Below are positions 20,111-27,920 of a stretch of 64,000 nucleotides of DNA, piece by piece (the first letter of the stretch is position 1; each line of letters starts with the position of its first letter). The notes under the pieces were generated by a model. The model made no database searches, was not told the DNA's origin, and saw only the letters and a program-made list of their open reading frames with translations. Position numbers and translations under genes: made by a program. This stretch comes from Pseudomonas fluorescens (GTDB lineage Bacteria > Pseudomonadota > Gammaproteobacteria > Pseudomonadales > Pseudomonadaceae): NCBI RefSeq assembly GCF_902497745.1, contig NZ_CABVHJ010000001.1:521854-585853 (forward strand), given 5' to 3'.

Positions 20111-21031
20111 TCAAAGCTTCGCCTTCACCGCCACCAACGCATCCTTGCCATCGACGGTCTTCACCCCATCCAGCCACTTGTCCAGCACCGCCGGATTCGC
20201 CTTGATCCACGCCTTCGCCGCCTCGGCATTGGTGACCTTCTTGTTCACCACCTCAGCCATGATGCTGTTCTCCATTTCCTGAGTGAACGACAGATTGGTC
20301 AGCAACTTACCCACATTCGGACACGCCTCGGCGTAGCCCTTACGCGTCAACGTAAACACGCTGCCGGTGTCGCCAAAGTACTTCTCGCCACCTTTCAGAT
20401 AATGCATCTTCAACTGCACGTTCATCGGGTGCGGGGTCCAGCCGAGGAAGGTGACGAATTTCTGCTTCTTCACCGCTCGCGACACTTCAGCCAGCATCGC
20501 CTGTTCACTGGATTCGATGAGCTTCCACTGACCCATGTCGAAGTCATTCTTCTTGATGATTTCCTGCAACGAGATGTTGGCCGGCGCACCGGAGCCGATG
20601 CCGTAGATCTTGCGATCAAATTTGTCCGCGTATTTGTTCATGTCGGCAAAGTTATGCACACCCGCGTCCCACACGTAATCCGGCACGGCGAGGGTGAATT
20701 CGGTGCCGTCGAGGTTTTTCGCCAGTTGCGTAACATCGCCGGTGGCGACGAACTTGTCGTAGAAGCCCTGCTGCGCCGGCATCCAGTTGCCGAGAAACAC
20801 ATCCACCTGGCCGTCTTTCAAACCGCCAAAGGTGATCGGCACCGCGAGGGTGTCGACCTTGGCCTTGTAGCCCATGCCGTCCAGCAGAAACCCGGTGATG
20901 GCGTTGGTCGCGGCAATGTCGCTCCAGCCCGGGTCGGCCATCTTCACCGTGTCGCAACTCTGCTCGGCGAAGGCTGAGGCGCTGCTTAGTGCGATCAGGC
21001 CGACTGTCACTACTGTGGATAACTTACGCAT
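20111..21031 (-). CDS. choX: Choline/betaine ABC transporter periplasmic binding protein
   Basis: Periplasmic OpuAC/ChoX-type solute receptor. The 306-residue protein starts at MRKLSTVVTVGLIALSSASA (signal peptide, cleavage after AFA), with AGGGGAAG upstream. Aromatic cage-type segments typical of quaternary-ammonium binders are seen: MADPGWSDIAATNAITGFLL, VFLGNWMPAQ and VTFLGWTPHPMN. It is 16 nt downstream of betC and co-directional, so it probably supplies choline or choline-derived osmolytes from the same operon. The permease and ATPase are not nearby; it must use a transporter encoded elsewhere. The name BetX would also be defensible. Confidence 0.85.
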   Translation of the reverse strand: MRKLSTVVTVGLIALSSASAFAEQSCDTVKMADPGWSDIAATNAITGFLLDGMGYKAKVDTLAVPITFGGLKDGQVDVFLGNWMPAQQGFYDKFVATGDVTQLAKNLDGTEFTLAVPDYVWDAGVHNFADMNKYADKFDRKIYGIGSGAPANISLQEIIKKNDFDMGQWKLIESSEQAMLAEVSRAVKKQKFVTFLGWTPHPMNVQLKMHYLKGGEKYFGDTGSVFTLTRKGYAEACPNVGKLLTNLSFTQEMENSIMAEVVNKKVTNAEAAKAWIKANPAVLDKWLDGVKTVDGKDALVAVKAKL

Positions 21032-21047
21032 GAACTTCCCCTTAACA

Positions 21048-22562
21048 TTATTGGTTTTGGCAGGGTTGTGGATAACGTGCTTTGCGTTCCAGATCATCGA
21101 GGTCGATGTGGTTGCGCATGTACTGCTGACTGGCGTCCACCAGCGGCTGGTGATCCCAGCTCTTCAGCTTGCCGATGGTTAACGCGTCGGCAACAAAACG
21201 CCGACGGCGCTGGCTGGCAAGGACCTCCCGGTGAATCGCCGGAATGTCCCACTTGGCCCGCGCTTCGGCGAGAAAATCGTCGAACAGCTGGCGATGTTGC
21301 GGCGATTGGCTGAGTTCTTCCAGTTCATGGGGGTCGTTGTCTACGTCGAAGAGTAGGCAAGGGTCGCTTTCACTGTAGATAAATTTATAGGCGCCGCGAC
21401 GGATCATCATCAGCGGGCTGACGGTGCCTTCGGCCATATATTCGCCGAACACTTCGTCATGGCCGCCCTGCCCTTGCAGATGCGGCACCAGCGACCGGCC
21501 ATCCAGTGGCAGGCCAGGTTCCAGCGTGCCACCGGCCAGTTCAACAAAGGTGGGCAAAAGGTCAGCGGTCGATACAGCAGCGCTGACGCGCCCGGAATCG
21601 AATTGGCCTGGAGCACTGATCAACAGCGGTACGCGGGCGGCCATTTCGAACCAGTGCATTTTGTACCAGAGACCCTTCTCGCCGAGCATGTCGCCGTGAT
21701 CACCGGAGAACACGATAATAGTGTCATCGATAAGCCCGGTTTCTTCGAGGGTTTGCAGAAGTTTGCCGACATTGGCGTCAATATAGCTGCACGCACCAAA
21801 GTACGCCCGGCGCGCATCGCGAATCTTATCCACAGGCAGTGGTTTATCCCACAGGTCGTAAACCTTGAGCAGGCGCTGCGAGTGTGGATCGAGTTCGTGT
21901 TGATCCGGGGTTGTAGGCAACGGGATATCGGCATCGTCGTACAAGTCCCAAAAAGCCTTGGGAATTGTGTACGGATCGTGTGGGTGGGTCATCGACACGG
22001 TCAGGCAGAACGGCTGGTCGCCGTCCTCGCGAATATGATCGAACAGATATTGTTGCGCCTTGAACACCACTTCTTCGTCGAAATCGAGTTGGTTGGTGCG
22101 CACGCACGGCCCGGCCTGTAGCACCGAAGACATGTTGTGATACCAGCTCGGGCGCACATCCGGCTCATCCCAGTTCACGGCCCAACCGTAATCGGCCGGG
22201 TAGATATCACTGGTCAGGCGTTCTTCATAACCGTGCAACTGGTCCGGACCGCAGAAGTGCATCTTGCCGGATAGCGCGGTGCGGTAGCCGAGGCGGCGCA
22301 AGTAATGGGCGTAAGTCGGCACATCGGCAGGGAAATCGGCGGCGTTGTCGTAGGCGCCGATCTTGCTCGGCAACTGGCCGCTGACCAGGGTGAACCGCGA
22401 CGGCGCGCACAACGGGCTGTTGCAGTAAGCGGCGTCGAACACCACGCCTTGGGCGGCGAGGCGGGAAAGATTCGGCAGTTTGATCGGCGAAGGGCCGTAA
22501 AACGGCAACATTGGCGCGGCCATCTGATCGGCCATGATGAAAAGAATATTCTTGCGCTTCAT
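21048..22562 (-). CDS. betC: Choline-sulfatase
   Basis: Hydrolyses choline-O-sulfate to choline and sulfate, feeding glycine-betaine synthesis and sulfur supply. The 504-residue protein (start MKRKNILFIMADQMAAPMLP at 22562) is a type I sulfatase. Asp12 lies in the metal site and Cys52 is in the formylglycine motif LCAPSRFTLVSG (C-x-P-S-R). Further residues are GKMHFCGPDQLHGYE, THPHDPYTIP and FSGDHGDMLGEKGLWYKMHW, and the C-terminal choline-sulfatase tail is present. An ATG six codons upstream is possible, but neither start has a strong ribosome site. Cytosolic: no signal peptide. Confidence 0.95.
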   Translation of the reverse strand: MKRKNILFIMADQMAAPMLPFYGPSPIKLPNLSRLAAQGVVFDAAYCNSPLCAPSRFTLVSGQLPSKIGAYDNAADFPADVPTYAHYLRRLGYRTALSGKMHFCGPDQLHGYEERLTSDIYPADYGWAVNWDEPDVRPSWYHNMSSVLQAGPCVRTNQLDFDEEVVFKAQQYLFDHIREDGDQPFCLTVSMTHPHDPYTIPKAFWDLYDDADIPLPTTPDQHELDPHSQRLLKVYDLWDKPLPVDKIRDARRAYFGACSYIDANVGKLLQTLEETGLIDDTIIVFSGDHGDMLGEKGLWYKMHWFEMAARVPLLISAPGQFDSGRVSAAVSTADLLPTFVELAGGTLEPGLPLDGRSLVPHLQGQGGHDEVFGEYMAEGTVSPLMMIRRGAYKFIYSESDPCLLFDVDNDPHELEELSQSPQHRQLFDDFLAEARAKWDIPAIHREVLASQRRRRFVADALTIGKLKSWDHQPLVDASQQYMRNHIDLDDLERKARYPQPCQNQ

Positions 22563-22676
22563 GTGATCGCGGCATTCCATAGTGAATATTTATGCGACAT
22601 TGCTGCGATCGAGCATGGAGTCCATGCTGTATCCGGTAAAGCCCGCGCCGGACAATGACTAGGATAAGCACAGCTT

Positions 22677-23627
22677 ATGTATGAAGCCTTGGGTGATTTG
22701 TCCCTCGACCTGCTCCGCGCCTTCGAAGCGGCGGCGCGCCATCGCAGCTTTACCGCCGCTTCGGTAGAGCTGGGCACGACGCAACCGGCAATCAGTCAGC
22801 AGATCAAACGGCTGGAAGAACAGCTCGGCACGCGTTTGTTTGACCGAATCTATCGAGGTATCGAACTGACGGAAGTCGGCGTGATCCTGTTCGAGCAAGT
22901 TGCCTTGGGTTTGCAGAATATCGACGCAGGATTGAGTGCGATCAGCGCACAACAGCAACATGAGGTGCTGCAGGTCGCTACCGATTTCGCCTTCGCCGCG
23001 TATTGGCTGATGCCCCGCCTGCATCGCTTTCACGAAGCGAATCCGCACGTCGACGTCAGCCTCGTAACCAGCGAACGCAACCACAACATGCTGCGCACTG
23101 ACATCGACGTGGCGATCCTGTTTGGCGACGGGCGTTTTAAACAGGGTGAAAGTCATTGGCTGTTCAGCGAAGAAGTCTTTCCGGTGTGCAGTCCGCAGTT
23201 GCTCAAGGATCACGCCCTGCCCTTGCCCGCTCCGGCGTTGCTGGAGTTTCCGTTGTTGCACCTGCGCGGGGAAAACAGCAGCAACTGGTTTGACTGGAGC
23301 GGCCTGTTTCGCCAACTCGGTATCACCACTCCTCCGGCGCCGGGGCAATTGCGCTTCGACAACTACACACTGCTGATTCAAGCGGCGATTGGCGGCCAAG
23401 GCGTGGCGATCGGTTGGCGGCACCTTGTGGATAACTTGCTGGGTCAGGGTTTGCTGTGCCGACCCATAGCCGAAACGACCCTGTCGCGCCTCGGTTATTA
23501 CGTAGTGCTGCCGCAACGCAAACGCCGGGGTGCGTTGATTCAACAGTTTGTCGACTGGTTGATGGCAGAACAGGCGAGCAGCGCGGAGTCCTTGAGTGGG
23601 CTGGCGCTGCCTTCGATTGCGGTTTGA
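22677..23627 (+). CDS. LysR-type regulator of the choline-sulfate genes
   Basis: A 316-residue LysR protein. The N-terminal winged helix is DLLRAFEAAARHRSFTAASV ... TQPAISQQIKRLEEQLGTRL (about 9-60), then the effector domain. It is divergent from betC, the usual placement for the choline-sulfate utilisation regulator, so it probably activates betC-choX in response to choline or choline sulfate. That effector is inferred from neighbours. The 114-bp shared gap would hold its binding site. Confidence 0.88.
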   Translation: MYEALGDLSLDLLRAFEAAARHRSFTAASVELGTTQPAISQQIKRLEEQLGTRLFDRIYRGIELTEVGVILFEQVALGLQNIDAGLSAISAQQQHEVLQVATDFAFAAYWLMPRLHRFHEANPHVDVSLVTSERNHNMLRTDIDVAILFGDGRFKQGESHWLFSEEVFPVCSPQLLKDHALPLPAPALLEFPLLHLRGENSSNWFDWSGLFRQLGITTPPAPGQLRFDNYTLLIQAAIGGQGVAIGWRHLVDNLLGQGLLCRPIAETTLSRLGYYVVLPQRKRRGALIQQFVDWLMAEQASSAESLSGLALPSIAV

Positions 23628-23632
23628 AGGAT

Positions 23633-24298
23633 TTACGAATCTGAAGCCGCCACAAAATTCACATGCTGCCCCACATGCAAATTCAGCCGCAGCTCATCGG
23701 CAATCCCCACTGCTACGCGGTTCAGCCGCTCCAGCGGCTCGGCCAGACCCGGTTCCAGATTGCCGCCGACCTGACTGAAATGCTCGATCGTCAGGCCTGC
23801 GACGCCATGGGGCGCATTGACCAGCGTCCAGTGCAGCGGACTGCTTTGCACGGCTTCACGTATTTCCTCGGCGGCGTGACGTTGCAGGCGATCATCGACA
23901 TCCGGCTCATCGAGCACGGCAAAATCCCCCACCAGAAACAGCCGCGAAACGTTGGCCGCTTGCAGCCCATCGACCAACGCATCGACGGCCAGCACCTGCT
24001 CGACCGGCCCGAGCACGACAGCGCGTTCCACCTGATCGCTACTGAACGGCAACCCCGGCGCATCCAGTAAACAGATGACCGCCGAACTACCGGCCACGCT
24101 CTGATTGATACGCTCCGAGTCGAACAAATCACCCGTTTTGGTTCGCAACCCCGGCCGCGGCGCGAGTGCGGTCAAATCGTCGAGGATGGCAATGACTTCG
24201 TGCTGACGCCGCAGCAATTCAGCCATCAACGCGCTGCCCAGGCTACTCATGGCACCATAGAGCACCACTTTTACCGCCGGGGTTTCGGCATTTTTCAT
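23633..24298 (-). CDS. NAD(P)-binding Rossmann-fold protein
   Basis: A 221-residue protein with an N-terminal dinucleotide fold. KVVLYGAMSSLGSALMAELL is a degenerate GxxGxxG (G-A-M-S-S-L-G), followed by an acidic strand end (AILDD) and GDLFDSERINQSVAGSSAVI. The layout resembles NmrA/atypical short-chain dehydrogenases (NAD(P)H-binding, YwnB-like). Function unknown. It converges with the LysR gene, 5 nt apart. Confidence 0.65.
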   Translation of the reverse strand: MKNAETPAVKVVLYGAMSSLGSALMAELLRRQHEVIAILDDLTALAPRPGLRTKTGDLFDSERINQSVAGSSAVICLLDAPGLPFSSDQVERAVVLGPVEQVLAVDALVDGLQAANVSRLFLVGDFAVLDEPDVDDRLQRHAAEEIREAVQSSPLHWTLVNAPHGVAGLTIEHFSQVGGNLEPGLAEPLERLNRVAVGIADELRLNLHVGQHVNFVAASDS

Positions 24299-24381
24299 GG
24301 CTGATCCCTTTTCTTATCCCTTGTATGGCGTGTGACATACGAGCAACGCCGAGGGTTCGAACCGATTTCCGAGGGTTTGTG

Positions 24382-24708
24382 ATGCAAGCAATCAAGGGCT
24401 ACCACGCCCACGTCTATTTCGACGCCAATACCATTGAGCAGGCGCGGGCCTTGTGTGAGCAGGCTGCGAAGCTGTTTCCGTTGAAGATGGGCCGCGTCCA
24501 CGAGCGCCCGGTCGGGCCGCATCCGGACTGGAGTTGCCAATTGGCCTTCGGCCCCGAGCTGATCGGCGATGTGCTGCCGTGGCTGGCGCTGAACCGTAAA
24601 GGCCTGGTGGTGTTTCTGCACCCGGACACCGGGGATGATTTGCTCGACCACACCGAGCACGCGATCTGGATGGGGGCGATCCGGCCGCTGAATCTGTCGG
24701 TTTTTTGA
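24382..24708 (+). CDS. DOPA 4,5-dioxygenase family protein
   Basis: A small 108-residue protein matching the bacterial/fungal DOPA_dioxygenase family, which extradiol-cleaves catechols. It begins with the family pattern IKGYHAHVYFDANTIEQARA. His-containing segments (HAHVYFD, VGPHPDWSCQLAF, VVFLHPDTGDD, LLDHTEHAIWMG) can supply metal ligands. The start ATG 24382 is preceded by GAGGG. Its physiological substrate in Pseudomonas is not known. It ends one base before the convergent GFA gene. Confidence 0.8.
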   Translation: MQAIKGYHAHVYFDANTIEQARALCEQAAKLFPLKMGRVHERPVGPHPDWSCQLAFGPELIGDVLPWLALNRKGLVVFLHPDTGDDLLDHTEHAIWMGAIRPLNLSVF

Positions 24709-25110
24709 TTAGATCGTTTCTTCGGCTTCGCCCGGCAGATGCTCGTCCAGATGCAGCCAGGGCAATTGGCTGTCCGTCCAGATATGTCGCTCGGCCGGTG
24801 CCAGTTGCGGCTGATCCAGCGTGGCGATGGTCACGTCGATGCTCTCGGGGCTGAGCAATGTCACCAACGCCAGTTGCGCACCGCAGTTCGGACAGAAGAA
24901 CCGCGCACAACTGGCCGACGAGTCGTACCGCGATGGCGCCCCGGCCAGCCACTGGAAATTTGCCGCCGGCACGGTGATCCATGTGGTGACGATGCCGCCG
25001 CTGACTCGGCGACAAATCGAACAATGGCAATGGGCGATGTCCTGCAACGCCCCGCTGAACTGATAACGAATGTGTCCGCAATGGCAGCCGCCGCTGTGCA
25101 ATTCGCGCAT
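24709..25110 (-). CDS. GFA family zinc protein (Mss4-like fold)
   Basis: A 133-residue protein of the glutathione-dependent formaldehyde-activating (GFA/CENP-V) family. Two zinc sites are evident: the CHCGHIRY and CHCSICRRVSG cysteines and the FFCPNCGAQL pair. The start MRELHSGGCHCGH at 25110 has AAGGGGA ideally spaced; a longer upstream frame is not supported. Members have been linked to formaldehyde or thiol chemistry, but most have no tested activity. Confidence 0.85.
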   Translation of the reverse strand: MRELHSGGCHCGHIRYQFSGALQDIAHCHCSICRRVSGGIVTTWITVPAANFQWLAGAPSRYDSSASCARFFCPNCGAQLALVTLLSPESIDVTIATLDQPQLAPAERHIWTDSQLPWLHLDEHLPGEAEETI

Positions 25111-25290
25111 TTCAAAGCTCCCCTTCCCGTGTTTATTGACTCTGGTTCGCATCCGACGGCCGGTTGACCGTTCATTCAAAGCTTTCTCAAGCGAAAGGTA
25201 GCTGAAAGCTTCCGCGATTAGGATCGCCTCCACTTCCGGCAACAGACCGGTTGGCCAATGCGTGTGATACCTCGCACGAACGGCCCAATT

Positions 25291-25381
25291 AACAACAACA
25301 ATGGTGATTCTGATGTCCTCTGTAACCCGCCTCTTCGCTGTCACTCCGCCCGTACGTTTCGTGCTTCCCGTTCTGCGCTGA
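25291..25381 (+). promoter_or_regulatory. CA-rich motif and possible 26-codon leader ORF upstream of the citrate transporter
   Basis: AACAACAACA (25291-25300), of the AAnAAnAA type bound by Hfq/Crc in Pseudomonas, runs directly into an ATG at 25301. That ATG opens a 26-codon frame (MVILMSSVTRLFAVTPPVRF...) ending with TGA at 25381, 51 nt before the transporter start. The rest of the 322-bp gap (25111-25432) shows no other gene. The motif supports catabolite repression of the transporter; the peptide is speculative. Confidence 0.4.
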
Positions 25382-25432
25382 TCCCGCCCGATCTGCTCAT
25401 TTAACTAGCCGCGCTACGCCTGGAGTATTCCC

Positions 25433-26740
25433 ATGCTGACTTTCCTTGGCTTCGCCATGGTCATCACGTTCATGTTCCTGATCATGACCAAGCGCCTGTC
25501 CGCGCTGATCGCTCTGATCATCATCCCGATCGTCTTCGCCCTGTTCGGTGGTTTTGCACCGAAGATCGGTCCGATGATGCTCGAAGGCATCACCAAGCTG
25601 GCGCCGACCGGCGTGATGCTGATGTTCGCCATTCTCTATTTCGCCCTGATGATCGACTCCGGCCTGTTCGACCCGGCCGTGCGCAAGATCCTCAAACTGG
25701 TCAAGGGTGACCCGCTGAAGGTTTCGGTCGGCACCGCCGTACTGGCGCTCGTCGTTTCCCTCGATGGTGACGGCGCGACCACTTACATGATCTGCGTGGC
25801 CGCCATGCTGCCGCTGTACAGCCGCATTGGCATGAGCCCGCGGATCATGGCCGGTCTGATCATTCTCGCCGGCGGCGTGATGAACATGACCCCGTGGGGC
25901 GGCCCGACTGCCCGTGCCGCGAGTGCGCTGCATGTCGATCCATCGGACATTTTCGTGCCGATGATCCCGGCGATGGCTGCCGGTGTCGTGGCGATTCTGC
26001 TGATTGCCTACTTCTACGGTAAACGTGAGCGTGCGCGTCTCGGTGAGCTGCATCTGGTTGGCGATGATATCGATCACAGCGAAATCAGCGTGTCGCAGTT
26101 CCCGGATGCCCGCCGTCCAAAACTGATCTGGTTCAACGGCGCCCTGACCTTCGGCCTGATGTGCACCCTGATCGCTGGCCTGCTGCCGCTGCCGGTGCTG
26201 TTCATGGTCGCGTTCAGTATTGCCATGATCGTCAACTACCCTTGCCTGCAGATGCAGAAGGATCGCGTCGCGGCTCACGCCGGTAGCGTGCTGGCAGTGG
26301 TCGGGCTGATCTTTGCGGCGGGTATCTTCACCGGTATCCTGAGCGGCACCGGCATGGTCGATGCGATGTCGAAGAGCCTGTTGGCGGTGATTCCGGATTT
26401 CCTCGGCCCGTACTTGGCCGTGATCACGGCGCTGGTGAGCATGCCGTTCACCTTCTTCATGTCCAACGATGCGTTCTATTATGGCGTGTTGCCGGTGTTG
26501 GCCGAAGCTGCCAGCCACTATGGGATCACTGCAGTGGAAATGGCCCGTGCCTCGATCGTCGGTCAGCCCGTCCACTTGCTGAGCCCGTTGGTGCCATCGA
26601 CCTATCTGTTGGTGGCCCTGGCCGGTATTGATTTCGGTGACCACCAGCGTTTCACCCTGAAATGGGCGATCCTGGTTTGTATCTGCATTCTGATTGCTGC
26701 ACTGCTGTTGGGGACTTTCCCGGTGTTCAGCACTCTATAA
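25433..26740 (+). CDS. CitMHS family citrate:metal/H+ symporter
   Basis: Polytopic inner-membrane carrier of 435 residues that imports citrate complexed with divalent metal. It has about 12 hydrophobic spans. Family segments include SLDGDGATTYMICVAAMLPL (region 5), GGVMNMTPWGGPTARAASAL and the C-terminal FFMSNDAFYYGVLPVLAEAA, followed by VGQPVHLLSPLVPSTYLLV. The start follows GGAG. It is followed by a terminator and is probably monocistronic. A Crc/Hfq-type motif upstream suggests carbon catabolite control. Confidence 0.92.
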   Translation: MLTFLGFAMVITFMFLIMTKRLSALIALIIIPIVFALFGGFAPKIGPMMLEGITKLAPTGVMLMFAILYFALMIDSGLFDPAVRKILKLVKGDPLKVSVGTAVLALVVSLDGDGATTYMICVAAMLPLYSRIGMSPRIMAGLIILAGGVMNMTPWGGPTARAASALHVDPSDIFVPMIPAMAAGVVAILLIAYFYGKRERARLGELHLVGDDIDHSEISVSQFPDARRPKLIWFNGALTFGLMCTLIAGLLPLPVLFMVAFSIAMIVNYPCLQMQKDRVAAHAGSVLAVVGLIFAAGIFTGILSGTGMVDAMSKSLLAVIPDFLGPYLAVITALVSMPFTFFMSNDAFYYGVLPVLAEAASHYGITAVEMARASIVGQPVHLLSPLVPSTYLLVALAGIDFGDHQRFTLKWAILVCICILIAALLLGTFPVFSTL

Positions 26741-26760
26741 GCCCAAGACTCACCGTTTCG

Positions 26761-26796
26761 GGTCCTGGCTTCGCGGTTTGAAGCCCGGACCTTTTT
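26761..26796 (+). terminator. Terminator of the citrate transporter gene
   Basis: GGTCCTGGCTTC (26761-26772) pairs with GAAGCCCGGACC (26780-26791) with one mismatch and is followed by TTTTT. It leaves a leader of only about 30 nt before terC. Confidence 0.8.
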
Positions 26797-26825
26797 CGGT
26801 TTAACAATCGCTCAAAGGAATACAC

Positions 26826-27593
26826 ATGGAATGGCTGACCAACCCCGAAATCTGGGTTGCCTTCTTCACCCTGACCGCCCTGGAAATCGTCCTCGGCATC
26901 GATAACATCATCATGATTTCGATCCTGGTCAGCCGCATGCCCAAACACATGCAGCAGCGCACCCGGATCTTCGGTCTTGGCCTGGCCATGATCACGCGCA
27001 TCCTGTTGCTGCTGTCGATCACCTGGGTCATGCGCCTCACCGCCGACCTGTTCGAAGTGTTCGGCCAAGGCATTTCCGGCCGCGACCTGATCCTGTTCTT
27101 CGGTGGTCTGTTCCTGCTGTGGAAGAGCTCGCAAGAGATGTACCACGCGCTGGAAGGCGAAGACGAAAGCGACGACACGCCTGGTGGCAAGGGCGGCAAC
27201 TTCCTCTACACCATCATCCAGATCGCGATCATCGACATCGTCTTCTCGCTGGATTCGGTGATCACTGCCGTGGGCATGGTTTCCCACGTGCCGGTCATGG
27301 TGGCGGCGATCGTCGTGGCGGTACTGGTGATGATGCTGGCCTCGGGCAAGATCAGCGAATTCATCGACAAGCACCCGTCGTTGAAGATGCTGGCGCTGTC
27401 GTTCCTGCTGGTGGTCGGTACCGTACTGATTGCCGAGTCGTTCGACGTGCATGTACCGAAAGGCTACGTCTACTTCGCCATGGCGTTCTCGCTGGCGGTG
27501 GAAGCGATCAACATCAAGCTGCGCGGCGCAATGGCAAAGAAGAGACAGCAGCAAGACCCGGTGAAACTGCGCAAGGACATCCCGGGTCAGTAA
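26826..27593 (+). CDS. TerC family integral membrane protein
   Basis: A 255-residue inner-membrane protein with about seven spans. The family start is MEWLTNPEIWVAFFTLTALE. Acidic membrane residues typical of TerC appear as EIVLGIDNIIMISIL and IIDIVFSLDSVITAVGM. TerC proteins are associated with metal homeostasis (Mn export) or insertion of metalloproteins; P. fluorescens paralogs are common. The yybP-ykoY manganese riboswitch often found ahead of TerC genes is absent, because only 85 bp separate it from the citrate transporter. Confidence 0.92.
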   Translation: MEWLTNPEIWVAFFTLTALEIVLGIDNIIMISILVSRMPKHMQQRTRIFGLGLAMITRILLLLSITWVMRLTADLFEVFGQGISGRDLILFFGGLFLLWKSSQEMYHALEGEDESDDTPGGKGGNFLYTIIQIAIIDIVFSLDSVITAVGMVSHVPVMVAAIVVAVLVMMLASGKISEFIDKHPSLKMLALSFLLVVGTVLIAESFDVHVPKGYVYFAMAFSLAVEAINIKLRGAMAKKRQQQDPVKLRKDIPGQ

Positions 27594-27620
27594 CCCGGTA
27601 ATCCAGACGCACGCAATACC

Positions 27621-27713
27621 CCTGTGGGAGCGAGCTTGCTCGCGAAGACGGAGTGTCAGTCGACAGAAATGTAGGCTGGCCCACCGCTTTCGCGAGCAAG
27701 CTCGCTCCCACAT
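27621..27713. repeat. REP doublet (REPIN), long form
   Basis: CCTGTGGGAGCGAGCTTGCT and the inverted CGCGAGCAAGCTCGCTCCCA are separated by about 45 bp. It lies in the 327-bp gap between terC and the Na/Pi gene; the remaining about 200 bp is AT-richer and presumably holds the promoter. Confidence 0.9.
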
Positions 27714-27920
27714 TTATTTTCGGTAACACAGGAGGAACGTGTCGGATTCGAATGGGTGAATGAACCTGTTTTCATGACACTTTTGTTTCAATCGGCACTT
27801 TAGCTGTGCAATGCTGGCGCCCAGACCGTTAGCCAACTACAGCTTAAGTATCAAAAACGTAGAAACCGCGCGGTACCGTCAACTTGCCTCTCTGAGGCAC
27901 TGCTAATACAGGGGGTCTGC

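Noticed and set aside
24350..24370. tRNA T-arm-like GGTTCGAACC
   Set aside because: No matching acceptor, D or anticodon arms can be built around it.
26741..26825. Possible yybP-ykoY manganese riboswitch ahead of terC
   Set aside because: Only 85 bp, fully taken up by the citrate-transporter terminator and a short leader; no riboswitch core.
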